Below, piece by piece: positions 47,013 to 57,183 of a stretch of DNA of 64,000 nucleotides. The stretch comes from Adiantum capillus-veneris (Eukaryota; Streptophyta; Polypodiopsida; Polypodiales; Pteridaceae). Every line of letters starts with the position of its first letter. The stretch's first letter is position 1. A program made the position numbers and the translations under genes. Where the stretch lies: NCBI GenBank assembly GCA_014529385.2, contig CM043962.1, forward strand, positions 92,764,180 through 92,828,179, written 5' to 3'. Under the pieces are notes generated by a model. That model searched no databases, was not told the origin of the DNA, and worked only from the letters and a program-made list of their open reading frames with translations.

Positions 47013-47180
47013 GCAAGCTAGGGTTGTGCTTGAGGTGGGAACCCGACCTAAACTTAGGCAAGCTAGGGCTGTGCTTGAGGTGGGAAACCGGCCTAAACTT
47101 AGGCAAGCTAGGGATGTGCTTGAGGTGGGAACCCGACCTAAACTTAGGCAAGCTAGGGTTGTGCTTGAGGTGGGAACTCC
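47013..47180. repeat. 45-bp minisatellite inside the solo LTR, nearly four copies
   Basis: GCAAGCTAGGG starts at 47013, 47058, 47103 and 47148, each followed by TGTGCTTGAGGTGGGAA. The related LTRs have CAAGCACCTCAAGC-type repeats at the same place but in a different arrangement. Confidence 0.9.
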
Positions 47181-48051
47181 ATTTAAGGTGCTTGTCATGC
47201 TTGATGACTAAGGTACTTGAGGTACTTGTCACATTTAATGAGGAAGTTGCTTGAGAAGCTTTCTATGCATGGGGTGTAAGATGCTTGAGTCAAAAAGAGA
47301 ACCTACTCACTTAATGAGGAAGTTGCTTGAGAAACTTCCTATGCATAAAAATCTTAAAGTTAGGGGAATTCTAAAAGAGCACATGGGACACATGTCAGAC
47401 TCTCACTAAGCTTAACCACATGGTGTGCTTGAATGCTATTGGTTGGGCTAAAGAGGGGTCCAATGAGCTTTTACTTCCATCTAACAAATATCTAGATATT
47501 TTCAAGCTCTCTCTCTCTCTAAGGGGTAAGGAGGACACTTGTCAAAAGACTACCCATGTACTTGACTGCATGCCACATGTGATTGGCCTGGGGGAGAGGG
47601 GTCCAATGAGCCTGCAGCATGTGGAAAAGTTTCCACTCGCCCAAAGCAAGGAGGGGGGGTGCTAGGGGGATATACACCATCACACACACTCATTTGACAC
47701 ACCATTCTCACTTGGTGAAAGTTGAGGAACACCACCTTCTTCTCCAAGCTTGTGAGAGTGAAAGCCTACACCAACACTCTTGGCTATGGAATGCAAATCC
47801 AACCAAGAGCCATGCTTCAATGCTTAAGCTTGCCATCTTCTCCATCTCCATTACTATGCTATTATGTATGCTAGCAAGAAGAGTAATGATAAGTGAGGAA
47901 ATACTTCTTTCTCCTATGGAATGTTTCTTCGTCCTCTTCCCTATCCTCATTTCCCACTAGCTCTCTCCACCTTCGAAGGTGTTTGAGGCCTTGGGACTAA
48001 GGCTTGGGATAGTTAATGCTTTCTTCAAGTTTATGTTATGTTTGTGATGCA

Positions 48052-48268
48052 CCAGGGGCGGTCACTTTTTAGAATGTGTATGATATCACGTGAGTTAACC
48101 GGAGAGGATTAATAAAAGACCAAAATGTATAAAAATGTATACATACAGAGGGGGGTGGGGGTTTTTAAATAGGCTCACACTGTAATTATAGTATGTATAT
48201 TGGGGTATTATTAATTACCTCTTGAACGCACGTGATATAAGGGTCTTTTAATAAGTGACTGCCCCGGG
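48052..48268. mobile_element. hAT-type MITE, 217 bp
   Basis: Terminal inverted repeats CCAGGGGCGGTCACTTTTTA and the complement of the right end (CCCGGGGCAGTCACTTATTA) match at 17 of 20 positions. The 8-bp flanks GTGATGCA (48044-48051 and 48269-48276) form a perfect target duplication. An 8-bp duplication and a CAGGGGCGG-type end are typical of hAT. The related LTR at 41472-43096 shows the same locus without the insert (near 41795-41810). It has no coding capacity. Confidence 0.92.
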
Positions 48269-48617
48269 GTGATGCATGAGGCTTTCCATCTTCATTGCAT
48301 CACCTAGGTCACAAGGAACACAAAGATTGTATTGTACCAAGTCTCTCTTGATGGGAGAAACTATAATATAAATGTCTATTGGAGGGGGGACCGGCTCCAT
48401 ATGAATTGGGTCCTCAACTATTGTCATGTTCTCTAAACTCTCTCTCTCTCTCTTGCAAAAGTATTGTTCATGCCAAGTTAACTAAGTACCATGTTTATGT
48501 TGCTACCATCAACTAAGTTCACCCGCTATGCTCACAAAGTAATCTCTTAAAAGTGCTTCACCTAATTTCCTAATTCCGCTACTTCCAAAGTTCATAGGCA
48601 ATTTCCATCACAGTGGA

Positions 48618-49965
48618 AGTCCTAGGAGTCACACTGCGAGCATTCTTTTTGGGGCAAGAATGATAGCCACGTCCTTGCTCCCCACACTTGAAACAATTAT
48701 GGTCCTTGCGAGGAGCTTAAGCTCTTCACGAGAGAGTTTGTTTTTGCCTTTGTAAACTCCCTTCTCCTTGGACCGATTGTTGTTGGAAGTGCCTTGGGAA
48801 GAATTTTGAGCATTGGTTTTTCCCTTTGCATCATTTTTGTCTTTGTTTTCCATGGGCTTGACATTCCGTCTAGCCCCTTGATGGAAATTGATGCGTGAAG
48901 CAACCATGGTGTGATGGATTACTTCGCTTATAGAACCCGGCCATTGAGAGTTGATGTATTCGGCCATCTCTTCAAGTAATCCCGCACAGAATTGCTGCCT
49001 TTTCTTGACAAAGTCTATCTTTTGAAAGACAGTAGCCTTGAGATGTAAATTGTCTACATACTTGTGGATGGACTCATTAGAGAGAAGCTTCAAGCTGCAC
49101 CATTCGGTAAGCACTTTGTCCTTTGCATCGCTTGCAAGGAATTGCTTCATGATGGAAACTCATAGAGTTTTCCATGTCTTTGGGGCTTCACCGTTGCCAT
49201 GAAGGCTAGCCCACCATTGACGAGCTGAATTTTGGAAGTGCATAGCTACATAGCGTCGCTTGGAGGACTCTGTGAAGCCCTCATCTCCAAAGGCCGCATC
49301 AAATTTTTGGATGAAGGCCAACACCTTGTCTGTAGCACCAAAGGTGCCATCATAGGTGAGAAAAGAGATACTCTTTCCTCCCTCCTTGAACTTCTTTAGC
49401 TATTGTGACCTTCGCCATGCATGGTATGATTTGCGATGTCCTCCCCTCCTATATTCTCTAGGAGAATAGCCATAGCTTTCGTCAGAAGAGGAGGAAGGTG
49501 AAGAAGAAGGAGAAAAGGGTGGCCTCTTTCTTGCCCTTTTCTTCCTTTTTTTCCTTTCGTCCCTTTCGGAGTGACGAGGAGAAGGATTGTGTGTTGATAT
49601 TTTCCTCTTGGGAGGAGTGGGCGATCGTCTAGACCATCACTTAGTGGAGCCACATCTTCAGAGGAACTTAAACTTTCATTGCTTTCTTGCTCTTTGGATT
49701 CCTCCTCTCATATGGGAGAGAGTCTTCTTTTGGGGGTCTCTTCAAGAGGCCTCCTAAACTCTCTCTCCTCTTGGAGAGGAAGGTAAATCCCATAAGTGTG
49801 AAGTTGTTGAGTAACTTCGGCTTGCAAAGCAGGGTTGCCCATAGCTTGCTGCAACCTAGTTACGAGATAATTCACAAACATGGGGGCATCATCATTAGCA
49901 CCTTCATGTGCAAAATCAAAGCTATCAATGTTCATTCTACTCTCTTGGTTATTGTCAGCCATGTT
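48618..49965 (-). pseudogene. Chromovirus gag
   Basis: The start is near MADNNQESRMN (about 49962). A broken middle region follows, then the gag core. AMHFQNSARQWWASLHG-type sequence is seen frameshifted near 49200-49250, and the frame 49150-48629 carries FLASDAKDKVLTEW and YINSQWPG. A zinc knuckle of CX2CX4HX4C type (CFKCGEQGRGYHSC) lies at about 48648-48690 in another frame. Gag ends exactly where the solo LTR was inserted. Frame changes and a Lys-rich stretch around 49500-49600 mark the damaged middle. Confidence 0.82.
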
Positions 49966-50224
49966 AACAAAATTTTATGTATGTACTTAGTGTATGCTTT
50001 GGCAATTCAAAACCTTAGTTGCCACTCCTCTTAGCCTTTGAAAATCGGCTCTTAAGTATCTACACCCATGGCTCAAAGTGGTTAATTATAGAGAGTAGTG
50101 GAGTAAGTCTAACATAGCAGAGTTTCCGACAGCTAGCTCCTTTTGGACTTTTTATGGCTCAATATTGGTAAAGTCGTAGGCAAGTCTAAAAAGACTCATT
50201 ATTAAGTCCAAAGCTCCCGAGGTG

Positions 50225-51119
50225 TGCAGCTCATTGGACCCCTCCTGGCCTAGCCAATCACAAGCAGGAGGCATTACAAGCACAAGGGTAGCCTTGGGAC
50301 AAGTGTCCCCCTTTCCCCTTCGAGAGAGAGGACTTGATAAATGCAAAGATAATTAATTGAATCTCCTAAATTATCATTGGACCCCTTGGGTGGGAAACCA
50401 ATAGGCTTCAGGCACACCATGAGGGCAACATGAGGAGGAACTTGACAAGTGTCCCCTTTGCTTTCTTTGTACTAGGCATGCCTTGTGTGAGTGTGTGTGT
50501 GTATTCTCTCACATCCCCCCTCATGTAGGGCTCGCCCCCTCCTTGTAGGGATTGACGTTGACCTTTTGCAACCTCAATCCACTCAACTTAGGTTTGGTTC
50601 CCACCACAAGCTTGGCCCTTAAGCCCCTCGAGCTTGGGCCGGATTCCCACCTCAAGTACAACCCTAACATCTCAAGCATGAAAAGCACCTCAAGCATCTC
50701 AATCATCAAGCACCTCAAGTACATTAGTCATCAAGCACAACAAGCACCTCAAGCTTGGGCGGGGTTCCCACCTCAAGTACATTAGTCATCAAGCACGACA
50801 AGCATCTCAAGCACCTCAAGCTTGGACCGGGTTCCCACCTCAAGCACAACCCTAGCTTACCTAAGGTCAAAGGACTTTTACACTCATTATTGGAGGTCTT
50901 CAATGAAGCTAACCCTAAGGTCTTATGCTCCATTGGCTAGCCTTGCTATTTGATAGACCATATCTCATTTGGGCCCCTTTACCATTGGCCTCGTGTTGAA
51001 ATAGATCTATAAGCACATGTCTATATCTTAACCCTTGTTCCCGTTTATTCTCCCACATTAAATGATCAGTTTAATATGAGAAAATCATTTGGGTTGGTTA
51101 GATATTAGATTTTATGACA
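50225..51119 (-). repeat. 5' LTR remnant of the chromovirus
   Basis: Direct copy of 42253-43096 (same orientation) with the same ATGACA edge. The part corresponding to 41472-42252 is absent. No convincing primer site was found between here and gag. Confidence 0.82.
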
Positions 51120-52991
51120 TACATACACAAACACACACTCTCGGGAGAGAGCGAAGAGCCAGCTTCAAAGCTAGCAAAGCTTTGAGAGCTCAACGCGAAA
51201 GCAGAAAGAAAGAGAAAGACAAAGAGCTTCAGAAATCTCTTGGCCACGGAGAAGAGCGAAATGGCACATGCACTCTCGACACGTGTGCGTACACACACAC
51301 ACACACACACGTGTATGCAAGCGTGGGCGAGTAAGATCGGGTTTTTTCCTAGCATCGACACGATCCTGCAGCGGCAATTTCTTCTTGACATCGGCTTTCA
51401 GCCGTTTTTCTTCTATGGCTTGGCATAAACTCAATCAATATGGCGGCTATTCGGCTAGCATACTTCCGTCGCGGACCATTTTGGAGCAGTTTTTTTCTCG
51501 AGCGCACTCGGCTCTCGGACGACGTTTATGACCATAGGTGGCTGGTTTTACTTTGCGTTTGGTTTTTGATCGATGTGTTTTTTGACCGATGAGGTAGTGT
51601 GCTAGATTCTAGGCAGTTTTGCTCTCCAGAGAGTGATTTTAACACGATTTTGTGTAGTTTATGCTATGTATGCATTTGCGAATAGTGCTTGAGCTAGGTG
51701 TAGCTCGCAGGTACTAGGTTCACAGGTTTACAACATTTTTGGACATGTGCACGTCCATAGAGACGCTCGTTCAGGAGTGAGCTTATTAGCCAAGGTTTTG
51801 GCAGTTGATGTATACCAGATTGTGGATTTTGTTACTGAGACACTGAGTGTATGTTCTCATGCGGTTTTGATGAGATTTTTGAGTTTTTACTTTGTTTTTA
51901 GGGGAAACTTTGTTGAATTTTTCTCAGATTCTCACCATGTTTCATGCATATTTGTAGTTTTACTCTCTGACGGTTTAGTGGTCGAGTTTTGAATCTCACT
52001 TTGACAAGTTTTGTCAGCTTGGACACACTTTAGTGTTCTTGTATCCACTCTCACAGGAGTGAGGATAGTGTATGCTCGTGTGGCTAAAGATGACAGGCAA
52101 TCACACGTTCTACAGGTTTTTTGTAATTTTTTTGCAGGCAGTTACTTGTGGGATGCGTGTTGAGCATGTTTGCTCACTAGTTGTGAATATGGTTATGCAC
52201 TTTACGCTCGGTTGAGGTGTTTGTCCCAAACTTGGCTCACTTGGTTTAGTGATGTTGTTTATGCTTACAGATTGTGGACCTTTGTAGAATTGTTTTATGC
52301 ATATGTGAGCATCGATTTTGATGCGATTGATCATGAGTTTCATGATTGTGTAGTGGTTGAGTGATCTCCTACTTTGTTGCCAATTTGGCATGATCTATGG
52401 TTGATATTTTGCTTGAGGTTTTTGCTCAGTTTATAGGGAAGACTGCTAGTTTTCTCCTAGGATTTCTCACCATACTTTGGTTTCTTGGCATCTAGTTAGC
52501 AGACATGTGTGACAATTTAGAGTCTATACTGATGACTTGTCAGAGACGGCGGTCTTGTTCTTGCCGATATATGCGATGTTGGCATTGTGGTCACACATGA
52601 TACATTGAGCGCCACTATTTTAGACATATGAGGCAGCAACGGAGATCTATGCATGGTGTTTGGGTGTCTTATGTACAACCTACTAGTGTCAAGGCATGAG
52701 CTAGCAGTGGCAGTGGGAGCATTTGTAGTAGGGATTGTCAGTCGTGCGATGGTTGACAATAGCATGATGCATAATAGTGGAGTTTTACAGACCATAGAGA
52801 GTTGTCTGCCTACATGCATGCTCTAGCATGGAAACGCACCCTCGTTCACTAGAGTCGATACGACTGCATGTAGATTGACTAAGCGAGCCACTGAACATAG
52901 GTTGAGAGAGTTTCTCACCGTTTTCTTGTACATACTAGTAGTTTATCTAGTAGGATCCACTTATCGGCACATTCGCCTTTAAGTGGGAGAT
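51120..52991 (+). other. Right internal part of the short-LTR element
   Basis: No intact gene. At about 52574-52610 the reading gives a CWHCGH string followed by a stop and ERHYF, weakly like a decayed gag zinc knuckle. A (CA)n run occurs at 51292-51310. The purine tract AAGTGGGAGAT (52981-52991) abuts the right LTR. Confidence 0.5.
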
Positions 52992-53200
52992 TGTTGGGGT
53001 AAAGGCCTTTGTGCCTTGCTCGGCCGTCCAGGCTATGGACGCCTACCCACTAACCACCTTATTGCTTTGTACATCAAAGAATAAGGGGGTAGTTCATATT
53101 AAGTGTTGCTCCACCCACACACCTTGCACTCTCTCTCCTTCTCCCCTTCTTGCATGCACACACCGTACCGCAGGCACACAGTCCGCGCACTGCACTCACA
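52992..53200 (+). repeat. Right LTR of the short-LTR element
   Basis: About 209 bp, starting TGTTGGGG and ending CTCACA, similar to 37914-38102. Confidence 0.85.
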
Positions 53201-53546
53201 ATTCTCTTGTCTTTATTTCAATTGGAAAAATCTTTGCAAATTCGCTCCACTCCTCTACCAATCCGTGTATGGGTGCCAACCAAAACTCTCTAGAAGGTTT
53301 CAATCTCGCGTGGGGGAGTTCTGTACCCTATTAGCGCTGCGGCAACCACCTCACCCAATGCACTTCGGTGCCTACATTGTGCCCACATTAATACAAAAAA
53401 AGTAAGTTTTTGCAACTTCCCAACATCGTCAATGCTCTTCAGCAGCTATCTCTCTTGTGCACAACCCTTATCCCCTCCCCGAAACATTGTGCCCCTTCTT
53501 CATCTGCTCTTCGCCTTGCCTGACGCCTCTGCCTCCGCTTGCATCA
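53201..53546. other. No recognised gene
   Basis: Short stretch between the outer LTR and the CACTA end. Its last 28 bases (TGACGCCTCTGCCTCCGCTTG...) recur just beyond the CACTA right end at about 62906-62933. Confidence 0.5.
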
Positions 53547-53725
53547 CACTACAACATAACCCAAAGTTATCGACGCCCTATATATCGACGCCCGTACTTT
53601 TCCACGTCCATATCGACGTTCTTACACACTGTCGATATGTGCGTCGATAACTACGTCGATATGGCCGTGGATATTAGCGTAGAAAGGTAAAGTTTTCCAC
53701 GCGTATATCGACGCGTATATCGATG
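53547..53725. repeat. CACTA left terminus and subterminal repeats
   Basis: About ten TCGACG or CGTCGATA units in both orientations follow the CACTACAACA end. Confidence 0.88.
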
Positions 53726-53848
53726 CTAAAAATTTGGGGGGGAAAAAGCCGAACGCGCGCGCAGGGGCCATTTTCGCCATCAATGCGCGCGTTCTCAGAT
53801 CTTGGCCGAAACCTGTGCAACAAGTATTATGGCACTCTTCCCCCCCCA

Positions 53849-53852
<4 letters not shown>

Positions 53853-53879
<27 letters not shown>

Positions 53880-53959
53880 CACATCGTGTGTGTGTGTGTG
53901 TGTGTGTAGGAAAGAGATAGAGAGAGAGAGCGGTGTGTGTGTGTGTGTGTATATATGTA

Positions 53960-54009
<50 letters not shown>

Positions 54010-54020
54010 GTGTGTGTGTA

Positions 54021-54072
<52 letters not shown>

Positions 54073-54088
54073 GTGTGTGTGTGTGTAG

Positions 54089-54133
<45 letters not shown>

Positions 54134-54197
54134 GTGTGTGTGCGTGTAGGAAATTAAAGAGAGAGATAGAGAGAGAAAAATGTGCGTAGGAAATTAA

Positions 54198-54253
<56 letters not shown>

Positions 54254-54255
54254 AT
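53853..54255. repeat. Compound (GT)n/(GA)n microsatellite field
   Basis: Repeated blocks of GTGTGTGTGTAGGAAAGAGAGAGA alternate GT and GA runs, with at least five blocks joined by GTAGGAAA. The block structure suggests growth by duplication of a GT+GA module. Confidence 0.9.
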
Positions 54256-54289
54256 GGTTTGCGTAAAAAATTAAAATTAAAGAAAGAAA

Positions 54290-54665
54290 TGAAATGAAAT
54301 GTTATATTAACTCTTCAAAAGGCCAAAGTGACCTATGAGACCAGAAAGTTACAATATGGTAGATTGATACAAAGTCAGAATAACAAGATGACAAAATGAC
54401 AAAATAAAATATTATGAAATCCTAAACTACTGGGTGTGGACTAAGCAGCTAAAACAGCTAGCTGGGATAGGTAGATCATAGGAGATCTAGCATCTGTTCG
54501 CTGGCGAACCTCATCAATCTCCTCCATGGTCAGTAGTCTGACCGGGCGTTGTGCATGTCGAGCCAAAGTGACCTGGATCGTCTGATGCAGCCTCTGTCGA
54601 TGTTGTGTAGTCTGGCCTCCGCAGTCGTGGGCATTCATTTTCTCCCTGGCTCAGTCGCTCGTTCG
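54290..54665 (-). mobile_element. LINE 3'-end fragment (copy-1 family)
   Basis: The minus-strand frame 54638-54441 contains ARHAQRPVRLLTMEEIDEV, matching the end of LINE copy 1 (about 3205-3275). The 3' UTR then aligns with 3330-3510, including the hairpin (54320-54334). The copy breaks off at about 54665 next to a GA repeat, a typical 5' truncation. Confidence 0.9.
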
Positions 54666-54687
54666 ATCAGTACGTAGAGAGATAGGG

Positions 54688-54689
<2 letters not shown>

Positions 54690-54756
<67 letters not shown>

Positions 54757-54794
54757 TCGAGAGAAAATAGAGAGAGAGAGAAATTAAGAGATAG

Positions 54795-54854
<60 letters not shown>

Positions 54855-54892
54855 TCGAGAGAAAATAGAGAGAGAGAGAAATTAAGAGATAG

Positions 54893-54958
<66 letters not shown>

Positions 54959-55012
54959 AATAGGGAGAGAGAAAAAGATAGGGAATAGAGAGAGAGAGAT
55001 AGATAGATAGAT
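54690..55012. repeat. (GA)n microsatellite with an internal duplicated block
   Basis: GA runs contain the block GGGATCGAGAGAAAATAGAGAG...GAAATTAAGAGATAGAAAAG twice, near 54753 and 54851. A (GATA)n run at 54998-55018 abuts the LINE end. Confidence 0.9.
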
Positions 55013-55036
55013 AGATAGTTCTATTATCGTCCTGAG

Positions 55037-55052
55037 AGGTCAAATATGACCT
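55037..55052 (-). other. LINE 3'-terminal hairpin
   Basis: AGGTCA-AATA-TGACCT is a perfect 6-bp stem (the minus strand reads AGGTCATATTTGACCT), just before the simple-repeat tail. Confidence 0.65.
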
Positions 55053-55071
55053 ATGGGACCAAATGAACATG

Positions 55072-57144
55072 TCACGTGGTGTGAGTGGAGTTCATAAGTG
55101 ACTCTCGATGCTCAAAAATGGCTGAAATGAGCGTCGCAATAGAGAGTCCACATCGTGGTTGGGAGAGGAAGGTATGTAGGGAGAGATCATGGCTGAATAT
55201 ATGGGGAAAAGAGGACCTAATGTGGTCAAAAGCTGAGCACTCAAGTAGTGTGTGGTACTCACTCTCTCGCACTTGACGAGGGTATAAGGTGCAAAGTCGA
55301 TGACACTCCTCGCCAGTGCCCCAACGTCCTGTCTCGCAGCGTAGAGAATGGGAGCTAAGACGAATGGAGGCAATGGTGCGGATCGCACTCAATGGGATGG
55401 GCTCAAGGATGTAGGAATGGGTTCGGTTACCTCGTTCCGAGAAGAAGAGAGATTTGTAGTTTGGGGCAACGTGTGTGGTGTAATGGCTGAAGCGAGAACC
55501 TCCGGATTTCTCCCAAGCCGTGATACATTGGCATTGTAAGAAGGCCTCATTAACTTGGGAGTCAATCGACGCATCCTTGACCAAGTGACATGCATCCCAT
55601 CTTCCAAACCATTTCTTGATATCAAGCATCCACCCCGAACTTAGTATTTTGCTCTTGCATGTCTTTTGAACCATTTGACTTGCTTCATATGCGATTCTAG
55701 GAAGTCGATGCAAAGGGCTACGTTGTGTCTTACGCATGTACTCCACAACCCTTTGCATGCCCAAGACCTCAATGGGAAGCAATCCGGACTCAAGAAGTAA
55801 GAGCATGTAGGGTGTTTGTGTCTTGACTTGGAGAAAGTTGGTGAGAAAACGCTTTTGGACATTCTCAAACTCTTTCCAAGTAGACTTCCCGATGCTTCCA
55901 CCCCACACCTCCACTCCATAAAGAAGCACCGGTGTCACCAATGTGTCAAAGAGGTACTTTTTGAGAGCCCAACACTTGATCTCTCCTGCATTGCACATGT
56001 TCTCAAATGCATAATAGGCCCTCTTTCCGGCCCCCAAGCGACGCATTGCACAATCCTTCCATTTATGATTGGATGGAACCTCAAGGCCAAGGTACTTGAA
56101 GTGATCTACCACTTCAAGTTTCTCATTGTTATATACAATGCATGGATTTTCATCATTGAGGGTCTTTACAAGCATAACCTTGGTTTTGGATCCATTCACG
56201 ATCAGCCTGCTATGCAGGCAAAAGTGTTCCAAGACACTCATAAGCTTTTGTGCATCTTCTAAGGTATGTGCCAAGAGCACTACATCATCGGCATAAAGCA
56301 AAAGCATGATCACCGCATTTTCGATCTTAACCTCTTCTATGCCTTCTTGCTGCATAAAGTCATGAACCATGCATTCCAATTCATCAATGAGTAGCCCAAA
56401 GAGGGTTGGGGAAAGTGGGCATCCTTGTTTGACACCAATAGTGCTTGCAAAAAATTCTGAAATTCCATCTCCCATACTTAATTGACATATCACTTTTTGG
56501 TACATGCGAAAGACTGCATGCATAAATTCTCTCAGCACTTGAAGGCTTTGCATACGTCTCCAAAGATTTCCTCGCGGTACCATGTCAAAAGCTTTCTTGA
56601 AATCCACAAAGCAACAATACAACTTTTTTCCTTTCAATCGATACGCTTCCATAAGAACTCGAAGAGTGACAAGGTGATCAATAGTGCTATGATGCTTTCG
56701 AAAACCTGCTTGGCCAAGTGCACGTTTGCCATTATTTTCAGTCCATTCACTTATCTTCATCTCCATGATAGATCCAAATAACTTTGCCATTAAAGAACCA
56801 ACCATTATAGTGCGATAGTTGTTCACATTGTTTACATCTCCTCCTTTGTGCAAAGGTTTGATCCAATTTGCACTCCAATCATGAAGCATGCTATACTGAA
56901 GTGCAAGGTTAAACATATCGCATATCCAATATCGTGTTTTCTTGCTTGTCCATTTAATCATTTCAGCCTTGACACCTTGAAGGTCACCTGCCTTGCGAGT
57001 AGCAAGTTTCTCAAGCGCGCGGCATACATCTTCAATGGTAAAGAAGGGAGACATAAACGGAAGGGAGCTACAACACTCCATCTTATCAACATTGGGTTTC
57101 TCATAGAGGTTCTTACAATGCATATACATATCCTCAAGAGTCAA
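55072..57144 (-). CDS. LINE reverse transcriptase and zinc motif
   Basis: The open frame of 690 codons has RT blocks in order: ALGQAGFRKHHSTIDHL, FVDFKKAFD (about residue 179), GVKQGCPLSPTLFGLLIDEL, and the catalytic YADD (about residue 283). A C-terminal Cys/His cluster (CHRLC...H-x4-C) lies at about residues 612-650. This domain would copy the LINE RNA at a nicked target. The same frame continues upstream into the endonuclease, separated only by a stop at 57184-57186 (TGA, as from CGA). The true protein start therefore lies further upstream and the ATG at 57144 is only the first after the stop. This is the best preserved coding piece in the window. Confidence 0.93.
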   Translation of the reverse strand: MTLEDMYMHCKNLYEKPNVDKMECCSSLPFMSPFFTIEDVCRALEKLATRKAGDLQGVKAEMIKWTSKKTRYWICDMFNLALQYSMLHDWSANWIKPLHKGGDVNNVNNYRTIMVGSLMAKLFGSIMEMKISEWTENNGKRALGQAGFRKHHSTIDHLVTLRVLMEAYRLKGKKLYCCFVDFKKAFDMVPRGNLWRRMQSLQVLREFMHAVFRMYQKVICQLSMGDGISEFFASTIGVKQGCPLSPTLFGLLIDELECMVHDFMQQEGIEEVKIENAVIMLLLYADDVVLLAHTLEDAQKLMSVLEHFCLHSRLIVNGSKTKVMLVKTLNDENPCIVYNNEKLEVVDHFKYLGLEVPSNHKWKDCAMRRLGAGKRAYYAFENMCNAGEIKCWALKKYLFDTLVTPVLLYGVEVWGGSIGKSTWKEFENVQKRFLTNFLQVKTQTPYMLLLLESGLLPIEVLGMQRVVEYMRKTQRSPLHRLPRIAYEASQMVQKTCKSKILSSGWMLDIKKWFGRWDACHLVKDASIDSQVNEAFLQCQCITAWEKSGGSRFSHYTTHVAPNYKSLFFSERGNRTHSYILEPIPLSAIRTIASIRLSSHSLRCETGRWGTGEECHRLCTLYPRQVRESEYHTLLECSAFDHIRSSFPHIFSHDLSLHTFLSQPRCGLSIATLISAIFEHRESLMNSTHTT

Positions 57145-57183
57145 GTCACCAAAGCTCTCAACGCGCTTGCCTTTTAGATTTTG

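Larger units (their letters stand above)
46749..48612 (+). mobile_element. Solo LTR inserted between gag and protease, target duplication GTGGA
   Basis: The sequence starts TGCCATTAAATATC and ends TTTCCATCACA. It is flanked by GTGGA at 46744-46748 and 48613-48617. It aligns in inverted orientation with the 3' LTR at 41472-43096, so it comes from the same or a close family. Without it and one GTGGA copy, the gag and protease frames of the host element meet. It contains a 217-bp MITE. Solo LTRs normally arise by recombination between the two LTRs of a full element. Confidence 0.88.
41472..51119 (-). mobile_element. Minus-strand Ty3/gypsy chromovirus, nested
   Basis: Reading on the minus strand: 5' LTR remnant (51119 down to 50225), gag, a solo-LTR interruption, protease, RT, RNase H, integrase with chromodomain, a purine tract, and the 3' LTR (43096 down to about 41472). 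LTRs start TGTCATAAAATC on the minus strand. The chromodomain places it among chromoviruses. No matching target duplication was seen at the outer ends (AAATA and TACAT), and the 5' LTR lacks the distal 0.7 kb present in the 3' LTR, so the element has been rearranged. Confidence 0.85.
37914..53200 (+). mobile_element. Degenerate short-LTR retroelement enclosing a nest of insertions
   Basis: Related LTRs at 37914-38102 and 52992-53200 share GGCCTTTGTGCCTTGC, CTCCACCCACACACCTTGCA and GCACTGCACTCACA. The left one is followed by a tRNA-Met-like primer site (TGGTATTAGAGC) and the right one preceded by a purine tract (AAGTGGGAGAT). Removing the minus-strand chromovirus leaves about 5.6 kb with no recognisable RT, so this is a decayed copia-like or non-autonomous element. 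The flanks (ATTGG and ATTCT) do not form a clear target duplication. The LTRs are visibly more diverged than those of the other elements, so this is the oldest layer. Confidence 0.8.

Noticed and set aside
46968-47254. Repeat protein with LRWEPDLNLGKLG units
   Set aside because: The repeating peptide is produced by a 45-bp minisatellite in a solo LTR; it is open in several frames on both strands.
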